Below are positions 38,686-49,683 of a stretch of 64,000 nucleotides of DNA, piece after piece; the stretch's first letter is position 1, and every line of letters begins with the position of its first letter. Position numbers and translations under genes: made by a program. The notes beneath the pieces were generated by a model that was not told the DNA's origin, made no database searches, and worked only from the letters and a program-made list of their open reading frames with translations. The stretch is from Paulownia fortunei (taxonomy: Eukaryota; Streptophyta; Magnoliopsida; Lamiales; Paulowniaceae): NCBI GenBank assembly GCA_019321725.1, contig CM033121.1, positions 15,128,001 to 15,192,000 on the forward strand, in the 5' to 3' direction.

Positions 38686-39112
38686 TCCTCAAAGTTGGAG
38701 GTCAATAGGACCTCTCAAGTGTGAGAGTCAGTAGGGCTACTTTGGAGGTGGAAGTCGGTAAGACCTCTTAAGTGTGGGAGTCGGTAGGGCTTCTCGAAGG
38801 TGGAGATTGATAGGACCTCTCAAGTATGGAAAATGGTAGGGCTCATCGAATGTGGAGGTTGATAGGACCTCTGAAGTGTGGGAGCTGACAGGGCTCCTCG
38901 AAGGTGGAGGTCGGTAGGACCTCTAAAGTGTGGGAGTCGGTGAGGCCCCTCGAAGGTGGAGGTCGGTAGGATCACTTAAGTGTGGGAGCTAGTAAGGATC
39001 TTTGAGGGTAGAGGTCGGCAGGACCTCTCAAGTATGGGAACCGGTAGGACTCCTCAAAGGTGGAGGTCGGTAGGACCTCTCAAGTGTGGAAGTTGGTATA
39101 GCCCTCAGTTAT
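38686..39112. repeat. 52-bp tandem repeat array
   Basis: About eight degenerate copies of a unit of about 52 bp run in the order GAGGTCGGTAGGACCTCT, then CAAGTGTGGGAG, then TCGGTAGGGCTCCTCGAAGG. The unit contains a short dyad (AGGTC..GGACCT). Confidence 0.85.
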
Positions 39113-39639
39113 GCACGAGGCTATGAGGATTTCTAAGTTTTTCTTCTCATGGGGATTTCCTTGAATCATCTGGGGGTAGGCTTTAACTAATCTCAAGGAT
39201 AACGGGTAATCGCGGGATATGTAGATTTTTAAAATTTTTCATTTTGTAGGAATTCCTTTGAACCATCTATACCTAGACTTTGGCTAAATTCATAGGATGG
39301 CGGGTAATCCTGGGACGCGCTTTGCCATTGGCCTAAAGAAATATCAAACTTGTGATATTCTAGGGTCAATCTGGCTAGACTCATTAGTGATCTCAAGGGA
39401 ATCTCGTTGACCTCTAGTTCGATGGTAGTATAACATTTTGTTAGGTAGTAGAGCAGGTACATACGCAGTTATAATGCAAGGTGAATAACTTTATTGATCT
39501 TGCAAAATTTTTCTAAGTACTTGAACACGAGCCACTTGGGGCTTGACAACTTGAGTTGAAATGCTAGCCCTTAAGGGCTAAACTTTGTAGAAATCATCTA
39601 AGTAATTGGACACCTCTCTAATGATAGAATTTCTTGAAG

Positions 39640-40385
39640 GTACGAATGCATGTGCTCCTGTGGGTACAATAGCGTGAGCTCTTCTTGAGGGCGCAATAAC
39701 ACATTAGCTCCTCCTGAGGCGCGTGACACATGAGCTCCTTTTGGGGGCATGAAGGTGCGAGAGCTCCATTTAGGAGAGCAATGGCATGCGTGCTCCTCCT
39801 AAGGGCGCGATGGCATGTGAGCTTTTTTTAGGGGCACGATAGTAGAGACCTCATTTTGGGGGTGCGAATACACTAGCTCTTCTCGGGAGACAATAGTGCA
39901 GACCTCTTCTTAGGGTATGAAGGCATGTGAGCTTCTCCTGGGGGCATGAGGGCATGAAGGCGTGCGAGTTCCTCTTGGGAGACAACAAGGGTGCGAAGGC
40001 GCGCATACCTCCTATTGGGTGTATATAGGTGGCTAACTTCTCTTGGGATGCGATGGCGTGATGGCGCATGAGCTCCTCCTGGGAGACAATAGCGCAGACC
40101 TCCTCTTGGGGGCGTGATGGCAGCTAGCACCTCTTGGGACATGAGGGCGTGATGGTGTGCAAGCTCCTCCTAGGGATACGATAGCATGCAAGCTCCTCTT
40201 GGGGGCGCGAAGATGGCGAGCTCCTTTTGGGATGCACCGACGCGATGACGCGTGAGCTCCTCTTGGAGGTGTGAACATGATGAGCTCCCCTTGGGATGCA
40301 CGAGACGATGATGCGCGAGCTCCTCTTGGAGATGCGAGAGCTTCTCTTGGGGACAATAGTGCAAGACCTCCTCTTGGGTCATGTA
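39640..40385. repeat. About 30-bp GAGCTCCTC tandem repeat array
   Basis: Some twenty degenerate units run on the pattern GAGCTCCTCTTGGGGGCGCG followed by A-TGGC-TGT. Three overlapping minus-strand open frames (39851-40382) are produced by this GC-rich array and are not supported as genes. Confidence 0.85.
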
Positions 40386-40570
40386 TAGTACCTCATCCTG
40401 ACAAGAGCAGGTAGATCTCTTGGGTTAGCTGGAAGTGGACCTTGATCGTCTCCAGCACAATGCGTACCTCCAATAGAGGGGTTGCCTTCATTGCCATGAG
40501 TTTCCTTAGTATGGGGGTTACTTTGGGCGTTGGCTGCTCTCACGGCTTTGGATCTTAACTGCAATCTCAA
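40379..40570 (-). pseudogene. Leader/gag-start ORF of the Tat-like element
   Basis: A 63-codon frame lies just inside the primer-binding site and begins MRLQLRSKAVRAANAQ. Its DNA shares CATGGCAATGAAGGC with the leader of the 5.6-kb element. It runs into the tandem-repeat array, so gag is not completed. Confidence 0.5.
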
Positions 40571-40588
40571 TGACCATGTAGTAATTTT

Positions 40589-40606
40589 CCACAGATGACG
40601 CCAAAA
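40589..40606 (-). other. Primer-binding site of the Tat-like element
   Basis: On the minus strand it reads TTTTGGCGTCATCTGTGG, directly after the LTR end CACATCA. It is close to the TGGCGCCGTCTGTGGGA site of Tat-lineage elements. Confidence 0.7.
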
Positions 40607-41452
40607 TGATGTGATATCACTCCTTTTAGTAGTACTCCTATTGAAATTGGGTTATTGAGTGGGTCACTGCTTGCATCACAAAAATTGTTAGGGGTGTCGA
40701 GGGTTGACCCTGTGAAAATCCTCCGACGCTCAAGTCAATTCCAAAGCAAATAAATGCAAGCCAGAAATCTAGAGAGCATATAAGTGCGTAATTAATCGTG
40801 TACCTTTCAATAAAGAAAATTGAGGGTATTTATAGTGTTCGTGTAAGAGTTTTTTGTGGGAATGGGCTTAGTCTGAGATTATTGCCCAATTTGTCTTATT
40901 ATCTTGTGGAGCCCATGAATTTAGTCCATTGTTTTGGCCATTAAGAAATAAAGAGAAGAAAAATTGTTTTCTTCCTTCATTCTTTTTCCACTAAAATTCC
41001 ATTCCTTATGTAATGCCCAATTCTCAATTCTCTCTTACATAGCTAATAATAAGCATTTTTCATCAATATGCATCTAATCAATGTGCATTATCGAATTATA
41101 GCATACAAATAGCATGATTGCACGAACATGAATAATTATTATTATATACTTTAGTTATGCTTTAACATGCATTAGTACATGAAATATGAGATCAAACTTT
41201 CATTTCTTGATTTAACATATTCCTTAAGTGCCTTTTTGCAGTGAAAGCTCGGTATCTTGGTTAAGGAAGATTGATGTGTTGAATGGACATAAAATGAATT
41301 ATTTGTATTGCCCCATACTAGTTATATGTTAAAGTGATTAATTGCCTAAATATTTACTTGAAATATATTATATTGTCTTTGTTCCAGCCCATAATCTAGA
41401 CGAACCTCTTGAACTTAGCCTCTTGGGTCTATTCTGGACTCATGACCCATCA
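40607..41452 (-). mobile_element. 5' LTR of the Tat-like element, with an insertion
   Basis: Two parts, 40607-40934 and 41376-41452, correspond to the single 3' LTR. They are separated by about 440 bp that has no partner there. The left part carries TATTTATAGTG at about 40827, a possible TATA region on the other strand only. Confidence 0.75.
40935..41375. mobile_element. About 440-bp insertion in the Tat-like 5' LTR
   Basis: It is absent from the sister LTR at 37362-37783. Its left part (GGCCATTAAGAAATAAAGAG) resembles the minus strand of 12640-12670 in the partial copia LTR. CATTG on the left and TATTG on the right could be a target duplication. No terminal inverted repeats and no coding are seen. 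Confidence 0.5.
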
Positions 41453-42078
41453 ATATGTAAAGTTAAAACTTCAATAAGAAACAAATGTAGCTATTGCTTA
41501 GAGGAGAAAATAAAAAAGTGAATGGATTAAAGACTAAGTAGACAATGAACACTTACAGTATGTGTAGATTTAGAGAGAAGATAAAAGATGATGTACTTTA
41601 TTCATCAATCAAATCAATGTGGTTTATATATGTAATTATATGCCTAAATTAAGTATAGAAGGTGTATACAAATCTGTATAAATCAATTAAGATCATCCTA
41701 ACTATGATATGAAAGCAATTTTGATCAAGATAAATCAATCAAGATCATCCTAAATATAGAAAATGAATTAAATCATCCTGAATATGGAAAAGAAATCAAG
41801 ATTCCATATCACAATGTAGTTCATTCATTCATTCATTCATTCTTCTTTTTTTAATTTATTTAACAAGCATATTTATCATAAGGAACATCATATTATCATT
41901 ATGAGCGTTTTCCTTTTACTTCACTATAAGTTGTGAAGTTGAGTTAATAAAATAAATGTAGATTAAGTTATTCTTACATATATATTAGTTGAAAATAACA
42001 TTCAGAATAATCACCAGCATAATCTTCATTTGCAACTTATATCTATGGTTTCATGATTATCCTTTATAATAAAGGCCA
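41453..42078. other. Spacer between the Tat-like and copia elements
   Basis: No gene is seen. It contains AT-rich sequence and an (ATTC)n run at 41821-41843. Confidence 0.5.
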
Positions 42079-44269
42079 TGTTAGAGTAGGATGCCCAATC
42101 CCCCAATTAGATTGGGTGTATTATACACTTTTTCTTTTGTACAGATAATTTTATTGAGAATTATATTAATAAAAAAGGCATTCTCTTTATCTTATGTCTT
42201 GCATCTTTTAGTTCTGCACATTAGATAAAGTCCTTAGACCAAATTTAGCTATGGGGCATGATCTGCATATGATGGTGATCATAGAACATGCCACTAAGGC
42301 TTTGATCTTAAATAAGTTCCGAATCAAGAGCTTTTTGAGATGGACATCAAATAGCTCAATAAGACTCGTACATATGATGTATGCTCGTGAGATGAGAATG
42401 TCACATTTCATTGGCATTAGCGTAGAGACGCAAGTGCATATATGTAAGTGCTTGTTAGGGAACAAGTACACCGAACATGGCCGTAAGAAATTTTTAGTTG
42501 GAGGCTTTGCCTGTCGAAATAAAAATTTCTGTGTTGCGATAGTACACGACTAGTTCTCAGAATTGAGGCACGATGGTAGCCTTGTGTATCCTGTAACACT
42601 TTAATATATCTTCTGATTGGTTGACAATCACAAACGGAGTATGTTAGGTGTTGCATTGGTGTGCATAGATATTTGTCAGTAGCTAACACTTGTCTTTTTA
42701 AGCAAGGGAATTTCCTGTGTTTTCATAGTTCATGATTCAAAGATCTTGGCCAAGGCATGATGAATCGTGATTCATTAAAAATCATTGGAACTTGAAATAA
42801 AATCACAGTTATTAAATCATTTAGGGTTTCAACTTATAATCTATGCCCTAAATTCAATCGAAAGATTAGTTGTTGAAAGGATCTTACGTGTATGGTACTC
42901 GGAACTAAAATAGATTTGTTCGTTATTTCACCTAAATCTAGTTTGCCATGATTACTTGCTAAGTGCTTTTATGGATAGTGAGGTTCTTGAAATTAAGGAG
43001 TTCATTTTAGGAGAATTAATTAGAATAATTGTTGTTGATAAGTTGCAAATGTTGCAAACTTACTACTAACTTAGTAGTGAACCTAAGAGGATCGCACATC
43101 TTTATGAAAAGTAACATTTCTAATTTTGGGATTTATCCGCTGATTGGAAATGAATTAATTAATATTGATTAATTAATTAATTGTGGGTTCTATTTAATTT
43201 AATGCTTTAATTATTCAATTAAATAATTGGATTATTTAATTGAACATAATTTGATTAGAAAATCCAATTGGAGTAAATTAAATTAATTAATTGGATTGAT
43301 TAAATTGGAATTAAATCAATTGGATTGATTTTGTAGATTTTTGAATCCAAACCCAAAAATTAATGTGGGTCACTTAAAAAGCCCACTAAAATATGAAGAG
43401 AATAAATTAAATAAATATAATTTATTTAATTAACATATTTATATATAGATAAAGTGACCAATTTTATGGGATAAAATTGGCCATTAAGGTTTAATTTATA
43501 TATAAATATAATTTTAGTATATATATATTTGATATATATCTATCTTGATATTATTTGAAGAGATCAAATTAATATCAAGAATGTATGTGGACAATTTTGA
43601 TGATTAATGTACTCTCAAATAAGTCCACATACATAGGAGAGAGAGAAATAGAAGAGTTGTTGCAAGATTATGAATCCTTCTAAGAAAAGATTTTGAAATA
43701 GTTTAAAATTGAAAAACTTTCCAAAAGTTGAAAAATGATTAAAATTTTCAGCCCTATATATATAATGGATGAAAATTACATAATTAATTCAGAAAATTTG
43801 AACAAAAAATATTTTGTTTAAAGTCTTCTATTTTACTTTCCAAGAAAAGAAAAAAAAGAAAAAAGAAAATTATTATTTTTTTATTCTCTTCAAATTATTG
43901 TTTCAAGAACATAAAGAATCAATATTTATTGTTTTTGAAAATTTACTCCTGTTCTACATTAGTAAATAATTAAAAGAATACTAGCGAATTCTTTTGATTG
44001 GTGTTGCTCTTCCGTATTGTGGACCTGATAGAGGTGAGACACTTGGATCCCTGTGAGTTCTAATAATTTAGAATAAATAATTGATTGTTTCATTCCTTAC
44101 AATAATCGGAGTGTACGGAAGGTATAATTCAAATTTTATATTTATTTATATACTCATTTGAATAAGTGCGATCGTTAAAATCGCTTTCGAATCAAATGCG
44201 TTAAATTTATCTCTGATAAAATTTTAATTTTCTGCTGCGTATATCCCTGCGATTATAGCGAATCCTACA
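42079..44269 (+). mobile_element. 5' LTR of the copia element
   Basis: It runs from TGTTAGAGTAGGATGCCC to GCGAATCCTACA, 2191 bp. It contains an AATTAATT-rich block (43140-43320), a TATA box at 43756 and a palindromic block at 42745-42775 shared by other copies. Confidence 0.88.
43753..43765 (+). promoter_or_regulatory. TATA box of the copia LTR
   Basis: CCCTATATATATAATGG lies about 500 bp before the LTR end. The same CCCTATATATA block occurs in the 3' LTR (50984-50996) and on the minus strand in LTRs at 58.3 kb and 62.5 kb, so it is the conserved core promoter that sets the U3/R border. Confidence 0.65.
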
Positions 44270-44270
44270 G

Positions 44271-44286
44271 TGGTGTCAAAGCCACG
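44271..44286 (+). other. Primer-binding site (initiator tRNA-Met type)
   Basis: TGGTGTCAAAGCCACG follows the LTR end after one base. It is a two-change version of TGGTATCAGAGC, complementary to the 3' end of plant initiator tRNA-Met, the usual copia primer. Confidence 0.8.
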
Positions 44287-45819
44287 ATTTCGCTTATTCA
44301 ATGAATTTTGAATTTATGTATGCATGTTTTAAATTATTTAAATTCATGTTGATTATGTAAAATTTGATTTTGCATACTTCTAGCGATTTTTAATTGGGAT
44401 AATTTTAATTTCTTATTTAAATTGTTTAAATTTGAAATTAAAAAAAAAAACGATGATGGCGGCCTAACGGGTGCCGACACCCGCTCGCCGACAGTGGGCG
44501 CGCGACAACTGTACTACCTATCGTGTCATTCCAGGTCCGTTTTTCATTATATATATTTTTTAATTTTTGAAATATTGAAATTAAATGTTAATTTTAATAA
44601 TTTCTGAAAAAATTATTTTTTCAAATAAAATTTGTGCTTCAAACATTTTAAATTATCCAAAGTCAAAAATTGTGTTTAACAACTTGGTAAATTTACATGT
44701 GTTGATAATTACATATGATGTTAATTATGAGCATGCATGAGATGATTATGAGTCATTAGACCAATGTAATTAGTTTTATTTAATATTTTTGGGTTTTAAA
44801 ATGGGGTCTGCGAGTCTCTTATTCAATTTATGTAAGTTATTTTATTTTCTATAAAGAGAGTAGAACAAATGATGAGGTTTTTATTTTTCTTTAGAAGACA
44901 AAGGAGAATAAAAAAAGAGATTCCAAAGAAGGCCTATGTATGTAATAGAATAGGTTCTATTCCATTTTTTTTACCCTTAAACTAACCTTAGGTCTATTTT
45001 TGGCTCAAATGTACCGCATAGGACTGGTTCATGATCATTCATTTGTTTAAGTATGTATTAGATGCATGCTTAGGATTTTATTTAATACTTTTATGCTTGC
45101 GCAATGATATTATGATGTCATGCATTAAATAACCATCTTAATTTAAATTAGATGAGGTCTCGGATAAAATTAAACTCCACTTAATTTACTAAAATTAAGT
45201 AAAAGAATTTTTTTGAAAATTCAATTTTAAACAAAAATGGACAAGTTAGGTAGGACCTATCATTCTATACCTACGATCAAAGATAGAGACATGACGACCG
45301 CTATCGCACTTTATCACTGGCCATGAGTCGTGAGGTGGTCTTGTGTTGGAAAGCTGTGATCTCTACTAAGCATTGAGATGCTCGTGGGATGGAATCGTCA
45401 TTATATTGGCCATGAGTCGTGAGACATCTTGAGGCTCTATCTACACCTTGAGGCTCTATCTACACGAATGTATGATGGGTATTGTTTGATACTTAGTACT
45501 ATATGGGCTCATAAAATTAGAGTATATGGGAAGAGGTAAGACGAAACAAACTTGAGGGTTGCATAGTGATACAATCATCAAAGAATTAACTATCGATAGA
45601 AATATTTCATGGACTCATAAAATTGATGTGTGAAATATTTTCATTGGACCTCAAGCTCACTAGGAAATTTGATTTCCCGAAATTCGATTAGGGGTGATGG
45701 AATTCAAAGAAAATAGCGGGAGACATTTAGTATTAAAGACCTTATATTAAATGAATATGTTTTTCCTATTATTTACTCATTTTCTACTTTGTGCGTGTTT
45801 TGTAGATTATTCTACTAAA
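44287..45819 (+). mobile_element. Long untranslated leader of the copia element
   Basis: About 1.5 kb without a supported ORF separates the primer-binding site from gag. A GC-rich patch at 44455-44510 stands out from the AT-rich background. The block TGGCCATGAGTCGTGAG occurs twice (45318 and 45408). Confidence 0.6.
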
Positions 45820-46680
45820 ATGGCAAAGAATCTACTTGCAATAATCCTTGAACAAAACAAATTAATCGGACTTAACTTTATCGATTGCCTAAGAAACCTA
45901 AAGTCGAAGAAGATGGCATATGTCCTCGACACTGTGCCTTCTTCGGTTTTATCAGAGGATATTACTTCAGAGGCTTATACAGATTGTTTACATCATGTCG
46001 ATGATAATCTGTAGGCTCGATGCTACATGCTGGCATCGATGTCAAATGAACTACAGAGGCAGAACGAGGATCAAGATACTGCTTATGGGATCCTCATTCA
46101 CCTACAAGAGTTGTATGGTGAAAGAACTCGACAGACAAGATATCAGATCTCAAAAGAGATTTTTAGATGTCATATGACTGAGGGCTCTTTAGTCCATGAT
46201 CTCATTGAAAGGCTAGCATCTATTGGAGTCGTTATGGTGAACGAACTCTATACAGACCTTCTGCTGCAGTCTCTGCCTCCATCATTTGACATGCACAAAT
46301 AAAAATGGAGATTAGTCTCTGCCTCCATCATTTGTCAACTTTAACATGCACAACATGGAGATTAGTCTCGCTGAGTTTGTGAATATGTTAAAAATGGTTG
46401 AGTCCACCATAAAAAATGACAAGCCAGTTCTGCTTGTTGGTTCTTCTTCTGGATCAAAGGCTAAAAAGCCCAAGAAAGGAAAGAAGAAAAGAAAAGGTTC
46501 CTACCCAACAAGCTGAAAGCTAAAGGCAGTGTCAAAAAGGTTTCTTCTCAAGTCAATGACAAGTGTTATTACTGCGGCAAACCAGTGCACTGAAATAGGA
46601 ATTGCTAGGAGTATCTTGCAAGACTGAAGAGTTCAAGTATATATTTTGTTGAAGTTAACTTGTCAATTAACAATACTTCT
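45820..46680 (+). pseudogene. copia gag
   Basis: ATG 45820 gives MAKNLLAIILEQNKLIGLNF, matching the plus-strand copy at 15251. A 46-bp tandem duplication near 46271-46370 creates a stop and frame change in SLPPSFD. The zinc knuckle at 46564-46608 reads CYYCGKPVH with the following Trp turned to TGA. Gag would package the element RNA in virus-like particles; this copy cannot make it whole. Confidence 0.82.
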
Positions 46681-49610
46681 TGGGTATTAGATACCGATTG
46701 TGGATCACATATCTGCAATGATTTGTAGATGATGGCAAGAAGTAGGAAATTAAATGGAGGAGAGACGGTTCTTAAGATGGGGAATGGAGCAAGAGTTGGT
46801 GCATTAGTTATAGGGACTGTTAATCTACCTTTTGAAAATAGTTCTGTAATAGTTTTAAACAATTGTCTCTTTGTCCCAAATATTATTAAGAACATTATCT
46901 CTATTCTAGTTTTGGATAGAGAAGGTTTTAGATTTATCATTGAGAATGGAAGTTGTTCCATTTTCAAACATTCTGATTTTATCTATTCTCGTTTTTTGAC
47001 GAATTGTTTATATATTGTTACTCCCCATAACTCTATTTTCACAATTCAACAAAATAAGAGAAAATTAGATAATTATAGTTGCATGAGCCTGTGGCACGCA
47101 AGATTATGACATATTTATGAGAAAATGATTAATAGATTAGCATAATTGTTTGATCTAAAAAAAGAGCAAGAACTGTCAATATGTGAATCTTGCCTCAAAG
47201 GAAAGATGACCAAATCTCCATTTGTTGGACAAGTAGAGCGAGGCAATCATCTATTGGATTTGATCCATATAGATATATGTGGGCCACTAAATATTAGTGC
47301 TCGTGGGAACTATAACTATTTCTTAACCTTTATTGATGACTTGTTTAGGTATGGTTATGTGTACCTTTTAAGGTACAAGTTTGAAGTATTTGAAAAGTTC
47401 AAAGAATTTTGAACCGAAGTAGAGAAACAAACTGGATTAAGTATAAAAACTCTTTGATCTAATCGAGGAGGCGAATACTTAAGCACATAATTTTTAGATT
47501 ATTTAAAAGAGAATAGGATTCTCTCATAGTGGACTCCTCCTACTACTCCCCAACTCAACGGAGTTGCGGAACGCAGAAATCAAACATTGTTGGACATGGT
47601 TCGATCTATGATGAGCTTTACTTCATTGCCTCTTTCGTTCTGGGGCTATGCCTTGGAAACGGTAGCATACCTATTAAATAGGATGCCATCTAAAGTCATG
47701 CCCAAAACATCATATGAGATGTGGTGTAGAAAGGCACATTCCTATAAACACCTTAGGGTATTGGGGTGTGCTGCTTATGTGAAGCAATAAGTGGGAGATA
47801 AGTTGGATACGAGATCCAACTTATGCAAGTTTGTGGGATATCCAAAAGAATCTATTGGATACTATTTCTATAATGCCACAGAACAAAGGGTGTTTGTTTC
47901 GAGGAATGCTACCTTTCTTAAAGAAGAATTTATTTCAGATGGAAGTGGCAATGTCGTAGAACTCGAAGAGGTTCAAGAACCACAAAACACCCCAACTGAT
48001 GCAGTAAATGGCACACTAGCTGATGATGGACCCTCTGAGGTACAACCTCTTCAAAGATCCGAAAGGGTCTCAAGGGTACCTAAGAGGTATAACTTGTTGT
48101 TAGAGAATAAAGAAGAGAGACTCCCCTTAGATAATGATCCAAGAAGCTATGGAGAGGCGATGTCTGACATTGACTTGGAGAAATGGAGAGAAGCTATGCA
48201 GTCCGAAATAGACTTCATGTACTCCAACAAGGTATAGACCTTGGTGGACCCACCACAGGGAAGCTTGGAGTATATGGACAGGTAGCGACCTATAATGCAC
48301 GATTGGTAGCAAAAGGTTATACTCAGAAGTAAGGAATTGATTATGAGGAAACTTTTTCACCAGTACCAATGCTTAATCTATACGGATACTGCTGGCCATA
48401 TTTGCATATTATGACTATAAGATATGGCAAATGGATGTGAAGACCGCTTTCCTTAATGGAAATATTAAGGAAGAGATCTATATGAAGTAGCCAGAAGGCT
48501 TCATATCTAGTAGGAGCAAGCAAAAGGTTTGTAAGCTCTATAGATTCGTTTATGGACTAAAACAAGCTTCCAGGAGTTGGAATATTTGGTTTGATGAAAC
48601 GATCAAAATGTTTGACTTTCATAAGAATCCGGATAAACCATATGTCTACAAGAAGGTTAATGAGAGTGCAGTTACATTTGTTGTGCTCTATGTTGATGAC
48701 ATCCTATTCATTGAGAATGATGTAGAGATGTTGCAGTCAATGATGACTTGGTTATCTAATTAGTTTTCCATGAAGGACTTGGGAAATATATCTTTTATCC
48801 TAGGGATAAAGATCTATAGAGATAGATCTAAAAGAATGATCGGAGTATCCCAATCCATGTATATAGACAAAGTACTAAAAATGCTTAGCATAAAGGAATC
48901 CAAGAGAGGATTCCTGCCTATGATGAGGTTTCACTCTCTAAGGTTGTCTCCCAAGACGCCTGAAGAGAGAGAAAGGATGGCTCGCATACCTTATGCTTCC
49001 GCAATAGGGAGTATAATGTATGCAATATTATGTACAAGGCTTGATATAGCCCATGCTCTGAGTATCACGAGCAGATATCAGTCCAATCTAGGGGAAGAAT
49101 ACTAGAAAGCCGTTATGATGATCCTCAAGTACTTGAGAAGGACTAAGGATATTTTTCTGATATACGGCAATGGAGAACTAAAACTGGAGGGATATACAGA
49201 CTCTAGTTTTTAGTCCGATATAGATGACTCAAAGTCTATGTTTGGAAACATATTCACCCTAAATGGTGGTGTGGTTAGTTGGAAGAGTTCCAAGCAAGAG
49301 ACGACTACAGACTCTACCATCGAAGCTGAATATATTACTATATTAGATGTAGCAAAAGAAGCTGTTTGGATTAGAAACTTCATCCAAGTGTTGGGTGTAG
49401 TTCCATCCATTGTTGGTCCAATTATGATTTACTGTGATAACAATGGAGCCATTGTGCAAGCAAAAGAGCCAAGATCTTATCAAAGATTTAAGCACATAAT
49501 GAGATGATATCACTTGATTAAAGAGATCATCGGTAGAGGCTACGTCATTGTGGATCGAGTTGCCTCAACATAAAATATAGTAGAGCCACTCACTAAGCCC
49601 TTAGCATAGA
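46681..49610 (+). pseudogene. copia pol: protease, integrase, RT, RNase H
   Basis: The protease motif at 46688 is LDTDCGSHICND (the DTG triad is changed to DTD). GAG-pre-integrase lies at about 47085-47215 (SLWHARL, then CESCLKGKMTKSPF). Integrase runs from LIHIDICGPLN (47260) past NGVAERRNQTLLDMV (47560) to GYPKESIGYYFYN (47840). RT has MDVKTAFLNGNIKEEIYM (about 48430) and an intact YVDD at 48689-48700, then SQSMYIDKVLKML (48850). RNase H holds TEAEYI-type sequence (IEAEYITILDVAKEAVW, 49320) and YCDNNGAIVQ (49430). At least eight stops or frameshifts divide it. Confidence 0.88.
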
Positions 49611-49670
49611 AGATATTCGACGGATGTCTTCAGAAGATGAGCCTTAGATATATGGGCAATTAGAGTTTGG

Positions 49671-49683
49671 GCAAGTGGGAGAT
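49671..49683 (+). other. Polypurine tract of the copia element
   Basis: GCAAGTGGGAGAT lies directly before the 3' LTR start TGTTAGAG and primes plus-strand DNA synthesis in this class. Confidence 0.8.

Larger units (their letters stand above)
37362..41452 (-). mobile_element. Non-autonomous Tat-like gypsy element with two LTRs
   Basis: The direct repeats 37362-37783 and 40607-41452 (the latter holding an insertion of about 440 bp) are its LTRs of about 405-422 bp. On the minus strand the 5' LTR ends CACATCA and is followed by a TTTTGGCGTCATCTGTGG primer-binding-like site. A short leader ORF follows, then four kinds of tandem repeats and no pol. The bases next to the outer ends are ATATA (37357-37361) and ATATG (41453-41457), a possible target duplication. 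Its leader resembles that at 5.6 kb. Such an element would need enzymes from a complete relative to move. Confidence 0.75.

Noticed and set aside
39851..40382. Overlapping minus-strand open frames with a PRGAHASS-type repeat
   Set aside because: They are produced by the 30-bp GC-rich tandem array, several frames are open at once, and the array lies inside a retroelement.
42208..42689. Open frames on both strands at 42.2-42.7 kb, with similar ones at 56.9-57.2 and 59.5-59.8 kb
   Set aside because: They repeat because they lie at the same place in the copia LTR; LTR start regions are not coding and the frames oppose each other.
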